From positions 3,472,001-3,536,000 of the forward strand of contig BCIA01000003.1 of NCBI GenBank assembly GCA_001599815.1: a stretch of DNA of 64,000 nucleotides, in the 5' to 3' direction. The position numbers and the translations under genes are program-made. This DNA comes from Furcasterigmium furcatum. Its lineage: Eukaryota; Ascomycota; Sordariomycetes; Glomerellales; Plectosphaerellaceae. The number at the start of each line of letters is the position of its first letter. Within the stretch, counting starts at the first letter, position 1. The notes beneath the pieces are model-generated. The model made no database searches and was not told the DNA's origin. It saw only the letters and a list, made by a program, of their open reading frames with translations. Positions 17,982-30,149 of this stretch are shown piece after piece.

Positions 17982-20539
17982 ATGCATATCCTCGTCACAA
18001 ACGACGACGGTCCCCCGTCCCCCCACTCCTCCCCCTACGTCGCCAACCTCGTCGCCGAGCTCAAGAAGGCGGGCCACACCGTCTCCGTCTGCCTCCCGCA
18101 CACCCAGCGCTCCTGGATCGGAAAAGCCCACATCATCGGCCAGACTGTGAAGCCCGTCTACTACACGCCCTCGCCGAACCTCTTCGGCGAAGACACGGAG
18201 GGCACCATCCACCACCGCCCCGCGACAGCCACCACCGCGAACCCCGACGGCTTCGACGCAGATACCGAATGGGTCCTCGTCGACGGCACTCCGGCCTCCT
18301 GCGTCCAGATCGGGCTGCACCACTTCTTCGCGCACCGCGGCCCCGTCGACCTCGTCGTCAGCGGGCCCAACTACGGCCGCAATACGACGGCCGTCTTCGC
18401 GCTGAGCAGCGGCACCCTCGGTGGCGCGCTCGAGGCCGCCGTCTGCGGGAAGAAGGCCATCGCGCTGAGCTACGCCTTCTTCTCGCGCAATCACGACCGG
18501 GAGATCATCGAGGGGGCGTCGAGGCACGGCGTGAAGGTCATCGAGAAGCTGTACGCCGAGTGGCCGAGCGACGGGAGCGTGGACCTGTACAGCGTCAACG
18601 TGCCGCTTGTGGAGGGTGTCGAGGGAAACAAGACGTACTGGACGGGGATGCTGCAGAACTACTGGCGCGAAGGGAGCTGTTTCCAGGAGGTGGACGATGT
18701 GCCGGACGAGGAGGTTGAAGAGGAGAGGATCCGAGAGGGTGCGGGTGGCGAGGCGCAGGGTGGTGAGAGGCCGGAGGAGGGCGAGCATAAGCATCGGACG
18801 AGGCACTTCAAGTGGGCGCCGCGGTTTTCGGAGGTGTACAAGAGCGTTGAGGAGGCGGGCCCCGGTAACGATGGCTGGGCGGTCAAGGAGGGCCAGACGA
18901 GGTGAGTTCCCCCCTATTCCCCTCCCGGAGGTCTTGATACAGAACTGACGATTGTGACAGCGTGACGCCCCTCAAGGCGAACTTCTGGCATGCGGCTGAG
19001 CATCTGCACACGAAAGAGCTGGTACTGTGAGTGACGCCTAGCGCTGATTTTCCCGACGAAGCGAGCAGACATGGAAGCCCCAGGTAGGCGTATCTACTGG
19101 ACTCGAGTACGGAGGGAAGGGCCATGTTTGTATCTTACTGTCATTGCAATAGAGCATTGTCTTACGCGCCGTCTAGTTCACCAGGGTCTGCAGGTGATGC
19201 CCCTGGGATTTTGAAGGCGACGCTGCCCCTGATGCCCAAGGGCGGCGAGCTGAAATTTCGTGCCATCATCAACTACGAGGATGACTACGTCCAGCCGCTG
19301 ATCATGTCTGCCATGGAGACGTTATTTCCCAAGGGAACGTGGGAGCCGCTACCCAGTGTGCCGCCCACCAACGGCGAGACCCTGAGCCTGGCGAAGATCC
19401 TCCCCGACCCTTCGACGAAGCTGCTCCAGATCACGCCGTACGAGACGATCGACTTTGAGTATGCCGCCGACCACACGTCGTCCGTCTTTGTCAACAGCTA
19501 CATGATCCGCAAAGCACTCATCCGGAAACACTACCTCTCCGCCACGGTCGACACATGGATCGCGAAGAACCCCGACTCGTCACTCAAGCGCGGCGTCAAG
19601 CGCAGCGAACACTTCGAGGTCGACTACGCCGAGTTCCTCGACGACGCGCTTGTCGAAGCCTTCGACCTACGGGAAAGCATGGACAGCAACGGCGCCGACG
19701 ATAAGGACCCCAAGGACAGGGACTGGTGGATCCTCAAGCCCGGCATGAGCGACCGCGGGCAGGGCATCAGGCTCTTCAGCACGACGGAGGAGCTCCAGGA
19801 CATCTTCGACGGATGGGAGGCCGAGCGGCCGGACAGCGACGACGAGGACGAGGAGGATGGCGGCGAGGGAGAGGGGGACTACATTACCACGTCTCACCTG
19901 CGGCACTTCGTCGCGCAGCCGTACATCCACCCGCCGTTGCTCCTCCCCGGGGACGGGAGGAAGTTCCACCTCCGGACGTACGTCCTCGCGCTCGGCTGCC
20001 TCAACGTCTACGTGTACAGCGACATGCTCGCCCTCTTCGCGGCGAAGCCGTACCTCCCGCCCTGGGAGGAGGATGACCTCGACGCGCACCTGACGAACAC
20101 GTGCCTGCGGCAGGGCGCGGCGTCCGCGCTGCCCCCGGTGCGGAGGTTCCGCGACCTCTCCGCCTCGGGGGATCTGTCGCCCGACACGGCGGGGTCCATA
20201 CTGACGCAGATACGGGCCATGACGGGGGATCTGTTCGAGGCGGCGGCGCGGGGGATGACGGTGCACTTCCAGCCCCAGCCGAACGCGTTCGAGGTGTATG
20301 GCCTCGATTTCATGGTGGGAGGGGACGGGACGGCGTGGTTGCTGGAGGTGAACGCCTTCCCGGACTTCAAGCAGTCCGGAGAGGGGGCGGAGGGGGAGCT
20401 GAAGGGGGTTGTGGCCGGGTTCTGGCGGGAAGTTGTGAGAGTCGCGGTGGGCGAGTTCTTTGGGGTGGAGGGTCGTGGTGTCGGTGATGCGGATGGGGCG
20501 TTGGAGTTGGTGAGGGAGGTGGATCTGGGGAGGCGGTGA
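17982..20539 (+). CDS. PBY1: Pby1-like SurE nucleotidase / tubulin-tyrosine-ligase fusion
   Basis: Exons 17982-18901, 18961-19026 and 19153-20539 give 790 aa. The N-terminal third is a SurE survival-protein phosphatase: MHILVTNDDG starts it with metal-binding Asp8/Asp9, and SGPNYGRN and SGTLGGALEA follow. The C-terminal half is a tubulin-tyrosine-ligase-type ATP-grasp domain (IINYEDDYVQPL, DWWILKPGMSDRGQGI, FHLRTYVLAL, LLEVNAFPDF). This pairing is that of yeast Pby1, a P-body-associated protein. An acidic EEVEEERIRE linker joins the halves. Exon 2 is only 66 nt. The second acceptor could be at 19152 or 19176, both in phase; I chose the first, which changes only a short Ser/Pro linker. Both active sites look intact. 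Confidence 0.9.
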
Positions 20540-22936
20540 TCCGTCGTGATCCATCGTGATGGATGGCGGTGAGATTGCCGACGAGCCGAGAAACGCTCAC
20601 CGCACATAGTAATCACAGGCATGATTCGCTCCTCCACGATCGCGGCTCCTCGGACAGATTACCCCCCAGAGTATGCCTTACGCAGCAAACTGTCCGGAGC
20701 TATCAAGCCACCACTCCACAACGCTGGGCATTTAACAGCAAGGCGCATCGCGAGGCATTCGCCACTGCCAAGTCAAGGCCGAAGGATGATCATGCCTAGG
20801 CTAGCTTACCCATCTTGAAGAACGTGCTTGAAAACGGCAAATGTTGGGAACATATCAACGGGTTAAGGCAGAAGCTAGGCCTTGCAATTAGTCTTGACGA
20901 CAATGTGTCCTCGCCATCATGATCATGCGCGCGTTTAAAAGCTTCAATATTGCTTGCCAGACTGTGAGATATGTATACTCACCACACTGGAAACAACACA
21001 GCCTCAAGATACCAACTCAGACTGGGTCTTTCTGATGCACACCACGGGGAAGAGCAAGTCTGTAAGCAGGCGTTGAGGATGCCAAGAGTCTCGGTTGCAA
21101 GGATGGCTTGATACTACGGATTTTGACCCATGCTGCTAATAAGGATATTTTCGGCGATGAAGTGTATCTCAGTAGCACCACGAGACGACATGCTACTCTT
21201 CAATTCAACTCTTGTCTCTAGAGCACATGATCGTCAAAGACTCTCTCAGACCTGTGGGGTTGACCCGGACAGATGGGAAGACCTGGATCAAAAAAGAACC
21301 GTATGTCATCTGTAAATAATCGCCGGAGGTAATATGCTTATTGCTTCTCCAGTGGGATCTTGGCGGGGGACGGGATGGTGAGACGAAACGTTGGAGGAGG
21401 TGATCGTCGGGGAGAAGCAAAGAGCACGGCCAGTGTTTCGACTTTCAGATGGATCTTCGCGGGGATCGCGGCGAATAGATGAGACTGCGGCGTCAATGCC
21501 AGGCCTGGTGTTTCGTTCCACGGAGATCTCGAGTGTGACCTCAGCCAGGAGATCAGTGAGGAAACCAAGAGCACGGGACTTCTTTACTTGAGTTTGGATG
21601 CATCTGATGTCACCAGCACCCTCAGGGTCCCTCATTTGTGGTCGATTTGCTTCTCAACAACCCGGGATTGGCCAGCAGTACAGAGACAGTCAATCAGTCT
21701 CTTGACTGCCCAGTCTATTCGCAGCACAATAGATATGCTCTGGCTCATTTGGAAGCTATTTCCATAGACATCTCTTCTGATGGATGTCTTCACATGCATC
21801 AACTCTCATTAGCACTGGGCGATAACGAAAGTCTCGAGCCCGGATAAGAAAAGACCCAGGGACCGCCCAATGGCGAGCGCGTTCCAGACTCATTTTGGCT
21901 TCTTCTGGATCGGAAACTCTGGAGTCAGGGCGCCCGGTGTCCCTGCGCCTAACCCCTTTAGGCATGACGCAACTGGGGCCTCGAATGCTTGGCCGCGATC
22001 TTTAAATCTGGACGGTGCAACTGCCCGTACGAGCACGCATTACGCTGACACTGCTTGACTGCCTCGGTGGAGGCAAAGATCTGCTCTCGTGTCGCAAAAA
22101 AAAAGTGTGAGAAGAGTTAAAGCCAATATTGACCATCGATGGCGTTTTCGTGTTCCGGCGGTACGAGATGTCACTGCTACATCGTATGCGCTGTCAACAG
22201 GGCAAAGACTGGACCCCGTGAAGCGCTAGAGAACCGCCGCCCTTGGTCGCCCGTGCTTGGACGGTGGCGCTCCAGGGGGCAGCTTCTCTTTTTCTTAGCG
22301 GGAGCCCCTTGCACCTTCTCGAGGTTTGTGAAGCTGCCCCGTCGTTTTAGCTCCGGGGCGGCTGCTCCCAGGGGCCGCCCTCGCGCAGGGTTAGCAAGGG
22401 TCCCCGCTGCACTGCCTCACTCGGCGCCCTGTAAATTGTGGAAACCTCCATCGAATCCCGGGCATCGCGCCTTCTCCCCTGCCGCCCAGGGTGCTGCTGT
22501 GCGTGCTGCAGAATGAGGTGCACTGGACGGGGCCTCAAAAATTGAATCCATGATTTCCTTCCTCGTACCTAATTGCATCGTACCCCGACGGAGCGCGCCT
22601 GACTTTAGGTTCTCTCCATTCTCAACCACCGCCGCCGACGCCGACGCCGACGTCGCAGATGCTCTCCCCCTCAGACATCACCAGCCTCTCGTTCTGACTT
22701 TTGGTCGCGGCCCTCTGCTGCAGCCTCCAGCAAAGCATCCTTACGCTCCCTCGCTCTCCTTCAGTTTCTTCTCCATGGGAGCTGTTCGACCCGCGTTGAC
22801 CGCCCTCGAACGCCCCCTCATGCCGTCCCTTCGTGTTCCGTCTTGTCGACCTTGAGGCTTCGATCACACGTCCGCAACATAACTTTATTTCTTGCATTGA
22901 TACAATAAAACAGCGCCCGCCGCCCGCGCCCTTGCC
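20540..22936. other. 2.4-kb intergenic region upstream of the Ca2+ pump
   Basis: No gene was found: open frames are short and have no recognisable domains. The left 1.3 kb is more AT-rich than the coding DNA around it. The right part (22.1-22.94 kb) should be the promoter and leader of the Ca2+-ATPase gene; it has an A9 run near 22,098 and a repeated GCCGACGCCGACGCCGACG stretch near 22,632. Confidence 0.45.
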
Positions 22937-25900
22937 ATGGCTTCGAAAGACGAGCCCAACGCCGTTGAACCGTCCCCCCAACGAAGACAGAGAGCGTAAG
23001 ATGTGCCCCTTCCGCCCCCATGCTCCCTCAATCTGACACGCGCATCCCAGTCCTACAATCACCATAGACACCACAGAATCGGGTACCATACCGGCTTTGG
23101 ACTCGGCGCAAGATCCTTTCGCAGCTCCGGGACCGACAACTACAACTACAACACCGCTCCAAGACGACACGGTCAGCCCGACTACCTCAATCGACCCCAT
23201 GACGCGCACCTGGTCATCGCCAGAGAAAGCGTCGCCGGCACCGGTGGCTGGTAGACCTCAGCTCCGAGCCGACACATCGTTCGACGGCAAAGACAGCCGC
23301 CCCCAGAGCCCTCACAATGTTTCGAGCCCTGTCAAGTCCAGGGGCCTCCTGGCCGTCCCGAGCAACCTGCGGTCGAGAAACAACTCGGTCGACGCCGACT
23401 CTCTTGTGTCCTCCCAGAGCGATACCCTAGCCCTCGGAACTGGCGACATCGAGAAGGCGGGCGGTATCGTCTCCAACGACGCGATCATGAACAACAGGGA
23501 CTCGTTAAAGCCTGACCAAGGAAAAGAGGCCGACTTCCTGGTCGACGACAATCCTTTTGCCTTCAGCCCTGGCCAGCTCGGCAAGCTCTTGAACCCCAAG
23601 AACTTGGCGGCTTTCTACAGCATCGGCGGTTTGACCGGCCTGGAGCTGGGCCTCCAGTCTGACCGAAAGGCTGGCCTAAGCATAGACGAGGACCAACTGT
23701 CGGAAAGGGTATCGTTCGAGCGGGCAACGAGCCATGTCGGTCACGATCATCTGGGAGATCTCAAAGGGGACCGGCCGCCCCAGCCCCGACCTTCCAGCGC
23801 GGGCGTCCACGTCAAGGGTGACGAACCCTTCAGTGACCGGAAGCGCGTCTTCAAGGACAATCGTCTGCCTGAGAAGAAGGGCAAGACTCTGCTGCAGCTC
23901 ATGTGGATCACGTACCAAGACAAGGTGCTCATGCTCCTGACGGCCGCCGCGGTTGTATCACTCGCTATTGGCATATACCAGTCGGTTGCGTCGCACCACT
24001 CCGAGGACGACGTTAACGCCCGAGTCGAATGGGTCGAGGGCGTGGCCATCGTTGTTGCTATCCTTATCGTCGTCATCGTCGGCTCTCTCAACGATTACTC
24101 CAAGGAGCGCCAGTTCGCAAAGCTGAACCGGAAGAAGCAGGACCGCGTCGTCCGAGTCGTCCGATCGGGGAAAACCATCGAGATATCCGTCTTCGATATT
24201 CTTGTGGGCGACGTGGTGCACCTCGAGCCCGGCGATCTCGTCCCGGTCGACGGCATCCTCATCGAGGGATTCAACGTCAAGTGCGACGAATCCCAAGCCA
24301 CCGGCGAATCCGACATCATCAAGAAGAAGGCAGCCGAAGACGTCTTTGCCGCGATAGAGAACCATGAAGACGTTAAGAAGCTTGATCCCTTCATCTTATC
24401 CGGCGCCCGAGTCATGGAGGGCGTGGGCACGTTCATGGTCACATCCACTGGCGTGTACTCGACCTACGGCCAGACGCTCATGTCCCTTAGCGAAGACCCT
24501 GAAGTCACGCCCCTGCAGTCGAAGCTCAACGTCATCGCCGAGTACATCGCGAAACTGGGTGGCGCGGCTGGTCTGCTTCTCTTCGTCGTCCTCTTCATCA
24601 TTTTCCTCGTCAACCTTCCGAAAATGCCCGCCGATGTTGGTCCAGCGGCGAAGGGCCAGAAGTTTCTCGACATCTTCATCATGGTGGTGACCATCATCGT
24701 CGTGGCCGTGCCGGAGGGCCTGCCCCTTGCTGTGACTCTGGCCCTGGCGTTTGCGACCACCCGGATGATCAAGGACAACAATCTCGTCAGGCATCTCAAG
24801 GCATGCGAGGTCATGGGCAACGCCACGAATATTTGCTCGGACAAGACAGGCACCCTGACACAGAACAAGATGCAGGTGGTGGCTGGCACGATCGGCACCA
24901 CGCACCGTTTCGGCGCACAGCGCGCCGAAGACTCGTCTACTGACGCTGTCGTGAAAGGCGAGGACAACCGTGTCTCCATCAGCGAATTTGCGTCCATGCT
25001 TGGCTCTCCTGCCAAGGAGATATTGGTCAACTCCATCGCCCTCAACTCGACTGCTTTCGAAGGCGATGTCGACGGGCAAAAGACCTTCATCGGCTCCAAG
25101 ACTGAAACCGCACTTCTGCTTCTTGCCCAGGATTATCTGGGCATGGAATCCGTCAGCGAAGAGCGAGCCAACGCACAAACCTTGCAGCTGTTCCCCTTTG
25201 ACTCTGGCCGAAAATGCATGGCGATCGTCGTACAGCTCCCTCAGGGCGGAGCCCGCTTCTTCGTCAAGGGTGCGTCGGAGATCGTGCTCGAAAAGTGCAC
25301 TCACATGTGGAAGAGCCCTTCAGAAAACGCGAGCATCCAGCCCATGTCGACCGAGAATCACAGGACAATCGACGGGCTGATCAACACCTACGCTTCTCGG
25401 TCCCTACGAACCATCGGCCTAGCCTACAAGGATTTCGATAGGTGGCCTCCCCGTCCTGTCTCGCGAAGGCATGACGGCGACAAGAACGAGGTCCAGTTCG
25501 AGGACATCTTCCGCCACATGACCTTTGTCGGCATGGTCGGTATCCAAGACCCGCTGCGCGACGGAGTCCCTGAAGCTGTCAGCACATGTCAGAAGGCCGG
25601 TGTCTGCGTGCGCATGGTCACCGGTGACAACAAGATCACAGCTCAGGCCATCGCGAAGGAATGCGGCATTCTTCAGCCAGACAGCATCATCATGGAAGGC
25701 CCGGAGTTCAGGAACTTGTCCAAGCGCCATCAACAGGAGATCATCCCTCGCTTGCACGTTCTCGCGCGATCCAGCCCCGAGGATAAGCGTATCCTAGTGA
25801 AGAGACTCAAGGAGAAAGGGGAAATCGTCGCCGTGACCGGTGACGGCACAAACGACGCCCCTGCTCTCAAGACGGCCGACGTGGGCTTCTCGATGGGCAT

Positions 25901-27191
25901 TGCTGGTACCGAGGTGGCGAAGGAGGCTTCTGCCATCATCCTCATGGACGACAACTTCAACTCCATCGTCAAGGCTCTGATGTGGGGCCGCGCTGTCAAC
26001 GATGCTGTCAAGCGCTTCTTGCAGTTCCAGTTGACTGTCAACATTACCGCCGTCATCCTCACCTTCGTCACGGCGGTGTCCAGCGAAAGGAGCGTCCTGA
26101 CCGCCGTGCAGCTCCTGTGGGTGAATCTCATCATGGATACCCTCGCTGCTCTCGCACTGGCCACCGACCCGCCGCAGAGGAGCATCCTCGACCGTCGCCC
26201 AGAGCGGCGCAACGCGTCCATCATTACACCGACGATGTGGAAGATGATCCTCGGGCAGGCAGTGTACCAGCTTGCTATCACCTTCATGCTCTACTACGGA
26301 AGCCCGAGCGTCCTACCCAAGGGCAACGAGCTTGGCCTTGAAAGTGACAGGCTGAAGATCCAGATTAGGACCCTCGTCTTCAACACATTTGTTTGGATGC
26401 AGATTTTCAACCAGTGGAACAATCGACGCCTGGATAACAAGTTCAACATTCTGGAAGGCATCACGAGGAACTACTTTTTCATGGCTATCAGCTGCATTAT
26501 GATTGGCGGCCAGGTCTTGATCCTCTTCGTAGGCGGCCCGGCCTTCCAGATCTCTCCAGATGGACAAACTCCCAGCCAGTGGGCCATCGCCATCGTCCTC
26601 GGCTTCCTCTCTATTCCCATCGGCATGCTCATCCGCCTCATTCCCGACGAATTCCTGGCACGCCTCGTTCCCGACTTTATCAAACGCCGGGCCAAAGAGC
26701 GTTCCACGGATACAGAGGCGGCCGATGAGGAGTTTGGCAAATACCCGGAGGCGCTGTCGGACGTGAGGCACGAATTGGCGTTCATCAAGCGAATGAAGGG
26801 AGGACGCTTGAACAACCTCAAGTTCGCGGTGCAGCATCCTCGAGAGACGCTTGCGTTGTACGCTCGGAGCCCAACGCATTCGCGGCAAAACTCGTTCAGG
26901 ATCCCCGGAACGCCGTCACGGCAGAACAGCGTCAGCTCCATGCAGCAAGTAGGCACGCCCGACTCGAGGAGACCGTCGAAGGGCGGCCGCAGCCGCTCCA
27001 ACTCGGCCCTGGGCGCACCAACCGTCATGGCTGGTCTCGTCGCCGCTGGGTTCGCCGCCAAGTGGTCTCCTCAGGACGGTAAGCGGAGGGGTTCTGATTC
27101 CGAGGGAGAGGAGGATGGTAATATCCGGCGACAAAACTCAACTAGTGGGACGAGCGGGAACCAGGCATCGAATGCTGGAAAGGGAGAGTAA
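22937..27191 (+). CDS. PMC1: Plasma-membrane-type Ca2+-transporting P-type ATPase (type IIB, PMC1/NCA-2-like)
   Basis: Exon 1 is 22937-22995 and exon 2 is 23051-27191 (55-nt intron: GTAAGA donor, CTGAC branch, CCCAG acceptor), giving 1,399 aa. The start MASKDEPN was rebuilt from upstream because the long frame has no ATG where homology begins. The pump moves Ca2+ out of the cytosol, usually into the vacuole in fungi (Pmc1) or across the plasma membrane. All P-type landmarks are present: actuator TGES at 437-440, PEGLP in M4 at about 573-577, phosphorylation site CSDKTGT with Asp617, and hinge TGDGTNDAP at about 949-957, followed by hydrophobic C-terminal membrane spans. The N-terminus (about 200 aa) is Ser/Pro-rich and the C-terminal about 170 aa is Arg/Ser-rich (SPTHSRQNSFRIPGTPSRQN), probable phospho-regulated tails. 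Confidence 0.95.
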
Positions 27192-27979
27192 GAGTAGGGG
27201 GGACTATTGGATTGAAAGCATGGCAAGATCCCGGGACTTCAACTTTGAATTGGGACACCTAGGCGTTTGCGTGTTATTGAGGGGCCTCTGATACCCCCCA
27301 CCTGCACTGTATTTGTACGATACCACGGGCTTCGGCGTTGAGCATTCGTTATGGCGGGAATTGGGTTCCCTACCCTGGCTCTGGGTGCTACCGAGCTGCA
27401 CCTGAGTACAAACAAACAGTAAATTTTCTTGTTCTTCGCAGTGTATCACTCTTCATCATATGCTAAGAGCCCTCTCTGGGCGTGATACCGCGGCTCTCCC
27501 TGGCGAACTCTCATCTCAACCAAGGACCACCGAGTGAAAATTTGGGATAACTTCAGTAAGGATATTGTGTAGTATATTTCTAATTCATTCATATCCAGGG
27601 GCTGCGGGCCCCTGAGCTGTGCGCAGGGCGGGCAATTGCCCCCCTGCCATGCAGCTTGATAGAGACATTTATCATCCCGGGGCATCTAAATCGCGGATAT
27701 ACGGCGCCAGAAAACAAGCAGTACGCCCGAGACCGCCATGATGAAGACAAAAAGCGCCAGTTTCTAGACAAGAGTTTTTAGAGATCCCCCCGCCGCCCTT
27801 CCTTCCCGGTTATCCCCCGACTGTTGGTTTCCTGGACGAATCTAATAGATGAAGTTCACTGTGCTGTAGTTTCGGGGGGAGGATGTGAAATGCAAAAAAC
27901 ACCGGCCGGATGAAATACCCCCCTTTTCACGTCTGCACGCACTCGTGTGCGCGCCTGGAGACACGCCCCGGGTGGGCGA
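27192..27979. other. Convergent 3' region between the Ca2+ pump and CTP synthase
   Basis: Both neighbours end here, so it should hold two 3' UTRs. No coding potential or RNA gene was recognised. Confidence 0.5.
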
Positions 27980-30149
27980 TCACTTCTCGAGTCCCTTGGT
28001 GACCTCGTCGAGGCAGCCGGCTGCGGCGGCGAAGAAGCCGAGGAAGGTCCTGCTGGGGGCGAGGACGCGGGAGAGGTACTCGGGGTGGAACTGGACGCCG
28101 ACGAACCAGCGGTGGTCGCGGAGCTCGATGATCTCCATGCGCTCGGCCTTTGTGTCCTTGCCGACGAAGGTGAGGCCGCCGGCCTCGAGGCGCTCGATCA
28201 TCTCGGGGTTGACCTCGTAGCGGTGGCGATGGCGCTCCTGGATCTGGGGCGCGGAGCCGTAGAGGGCGCGCAGCTTGGACCACTCGGTGCCGGGCTGGAA
28301 GACACAGGGGTGCTTGCCGAGGCGCATCGTGCCGCCGAGCTTGGTCTTGTCGATCTGCGGCGGTGTTAGCAGGCGAAGGAGAGGGGGCGGAAGAAAAGAA
28401 GCTTACCTCGGGCATGTAGACGATGGCGTGGTTCTGGCCGTTGGGGCGCAGCTCCTCGCTGTTGGCGTCGGTGATGCCGCAGACCTTGCGGGCGTACTCG
28501 ATGACGGCGAGCTGCATTCCCATGCAGACGCCGAGGAAGGGGACGTCCTTGGTGCGGGCCCAGGTGATGGCCTTGATCATGCCCTCGGTGCCGCGCTCGC
28601 CGAAGGCACCGGGAACGAGGATGCCGTTGGCGGTGCAGACGTCGTGCCAGGCCTTGTGGAAGTCGACGGGGGACTTCTCGAGGGTCTCGTCCTCGAGGTG
28701 GGAGGCGTCGACCCAGATGATCTTGACGGCACGGCGGCAGTGCATGGCGGCGTGCTCAAGGGTCTTCATGACGCTGAGGTAGGCGTCCTTGAGCGAGATG
28801 TACTTTCCGACGAGGGCGATGGTGACGGTGTCGAGAACGTGGTCGCTGCCCTTAGCGAGGCCGACCCATTTCTCCCACATGGCGCGGCCCTGCTCGACGC
28901 GCAGCGCGGGACGCGGGTAGTTGCCGAGGTCGAGGAGACCGGTGATGGTCTGGAGGACGCGCTGCTTCTCGAGGAGCATGGGCACGTGGTAGGTCGTCGA
29001 GACGTTGTGGACGGCGATGATATTTTCGTAGCCGAGCTGGCACATGTCGGCCACCTTCTTGATGGTGGACTCCTCGAGAGGCTGCTCGCAACGGCAGGCG
29101 ATCTGGTAACGGGTGGTCAGCATGGCTTTGCTCAGGGGTGAGTGAGATGGGCAGCGCGGGCGGAACATACGAGGTCTGGGCTCAGACCGGCACTACGGAC
29201 GTCGCTGACGGCCCTCTGTGTCGGCTTGGTCTTCTGCTCGCCGCCAGGTCCCGGGCTGGCTCAGGTTAGCCTTGGTCGTCGTCTGTCGAGGGGAACCTTG
29301 GCAACCTACGGTATCACGGGCACGTATGAGACGTGGATCTGAAGGAAGTTGCCCCTGCCGGCCTTCCTCTGCAGCTGGCTGATGGCATGAATGAAGGGAG
29401 CGCTCTCGATATCTCCCACGGTACCGCCTGGATCGCGTGTGAGTCACCGGTCTCGAATGCGGTTTGCCAACGGACTCACCAAGCTCGATCACGCAGACGT
29501 CGGGCTCCGCGCCAGACTCGTCCACGGGGACCGTCGCAACCTTCTGGACCCAGTCCTGGATTTCGTTCGTGATGTGAGGCACGCTGCGGCCGACGTTAGC
29601 CCACGCCGGAGGACTCCTCGTTGCCTCTGTATCACCTACACTTGGACCGTCTTGCCTAGGAAGTCGCCCCGGCGCTCAGCGTCGAGGACTCGCTGGTAGA
29701 TCTTGCCAGTCGTGATGTTGTGGTCGCGGGTCAGGGTAGTCGAGTGGTATCGCTCAGCGGAGCCGACGTCGAGATCGGTCTCGCCGCCATCGTCGGTAAC
29801 GTAAACCTCACCGTGCCTAGGAAGATGCAAGAGTCAGCGCATGCATGGGTCGGCGGTGTAACACGGGGGCAGGGCGACGTACTCGATAGGGTTCATAGTA
29901 CCAGCATCTTGGGTCCATGTTTAGTACAATTCAGTGCCGTAGGTGTCGCGGAGCTCACCAATGTTCAGATACGGGTCAATCTTGATGTAGGTGACGCTGA
30001 GGCCCGTGGTCTTCAGAAGCAGACCGACGCTGGAGGCGATGATGCCCTTGCCAACGCCGGAGATGACACCTGGGAAACAGTCAGCGCCGGGCGTGTATAT
30101 TCAGAGGATATCAGGGTAACTAACCTCCCGAAACCAGAACGTACTTCAT
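27980..30149 (-). CDS. URA7: CTP synthase, nine exons
   Basis: Exons read 30149-30125, 30069-29959, 29907-29883, 29816-29640, 29583-29480, 29427-29310, 29255-29171, 29102-28407 and 28354-27980, giving 571 aa. Every junction keeps phase and every intron is 51-68 nt. The enzyme converts UTP, ATP and glutamine to CTP. The synthetase domain begins MKYVLVSGG, then GVGKGIIASSVGLLLK and the DPYLNIDAGTM and HGEVYVTDDGGE motifs, which cross exon borders and prove the model. The GEQKTKPTQ motif starts exon 7. The class I glutamine amidotransferase domain has the nucleophile in GVCMGMQ (Cys408) and the His/Glu pair in QFHPEY. Exons 1 and 3 are only 25 nt, so single-frame searches miss the N-terminal third. 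Confidence 0.95.

Noticed and set aside
28275..29141. 288-codon plus-strand frame opposite CTP synthase
   Set aside because: Mirror of a strongly conserved enzyme domain; Gly/Val/Asp-rich composition typical of antisense GC-rich codons.
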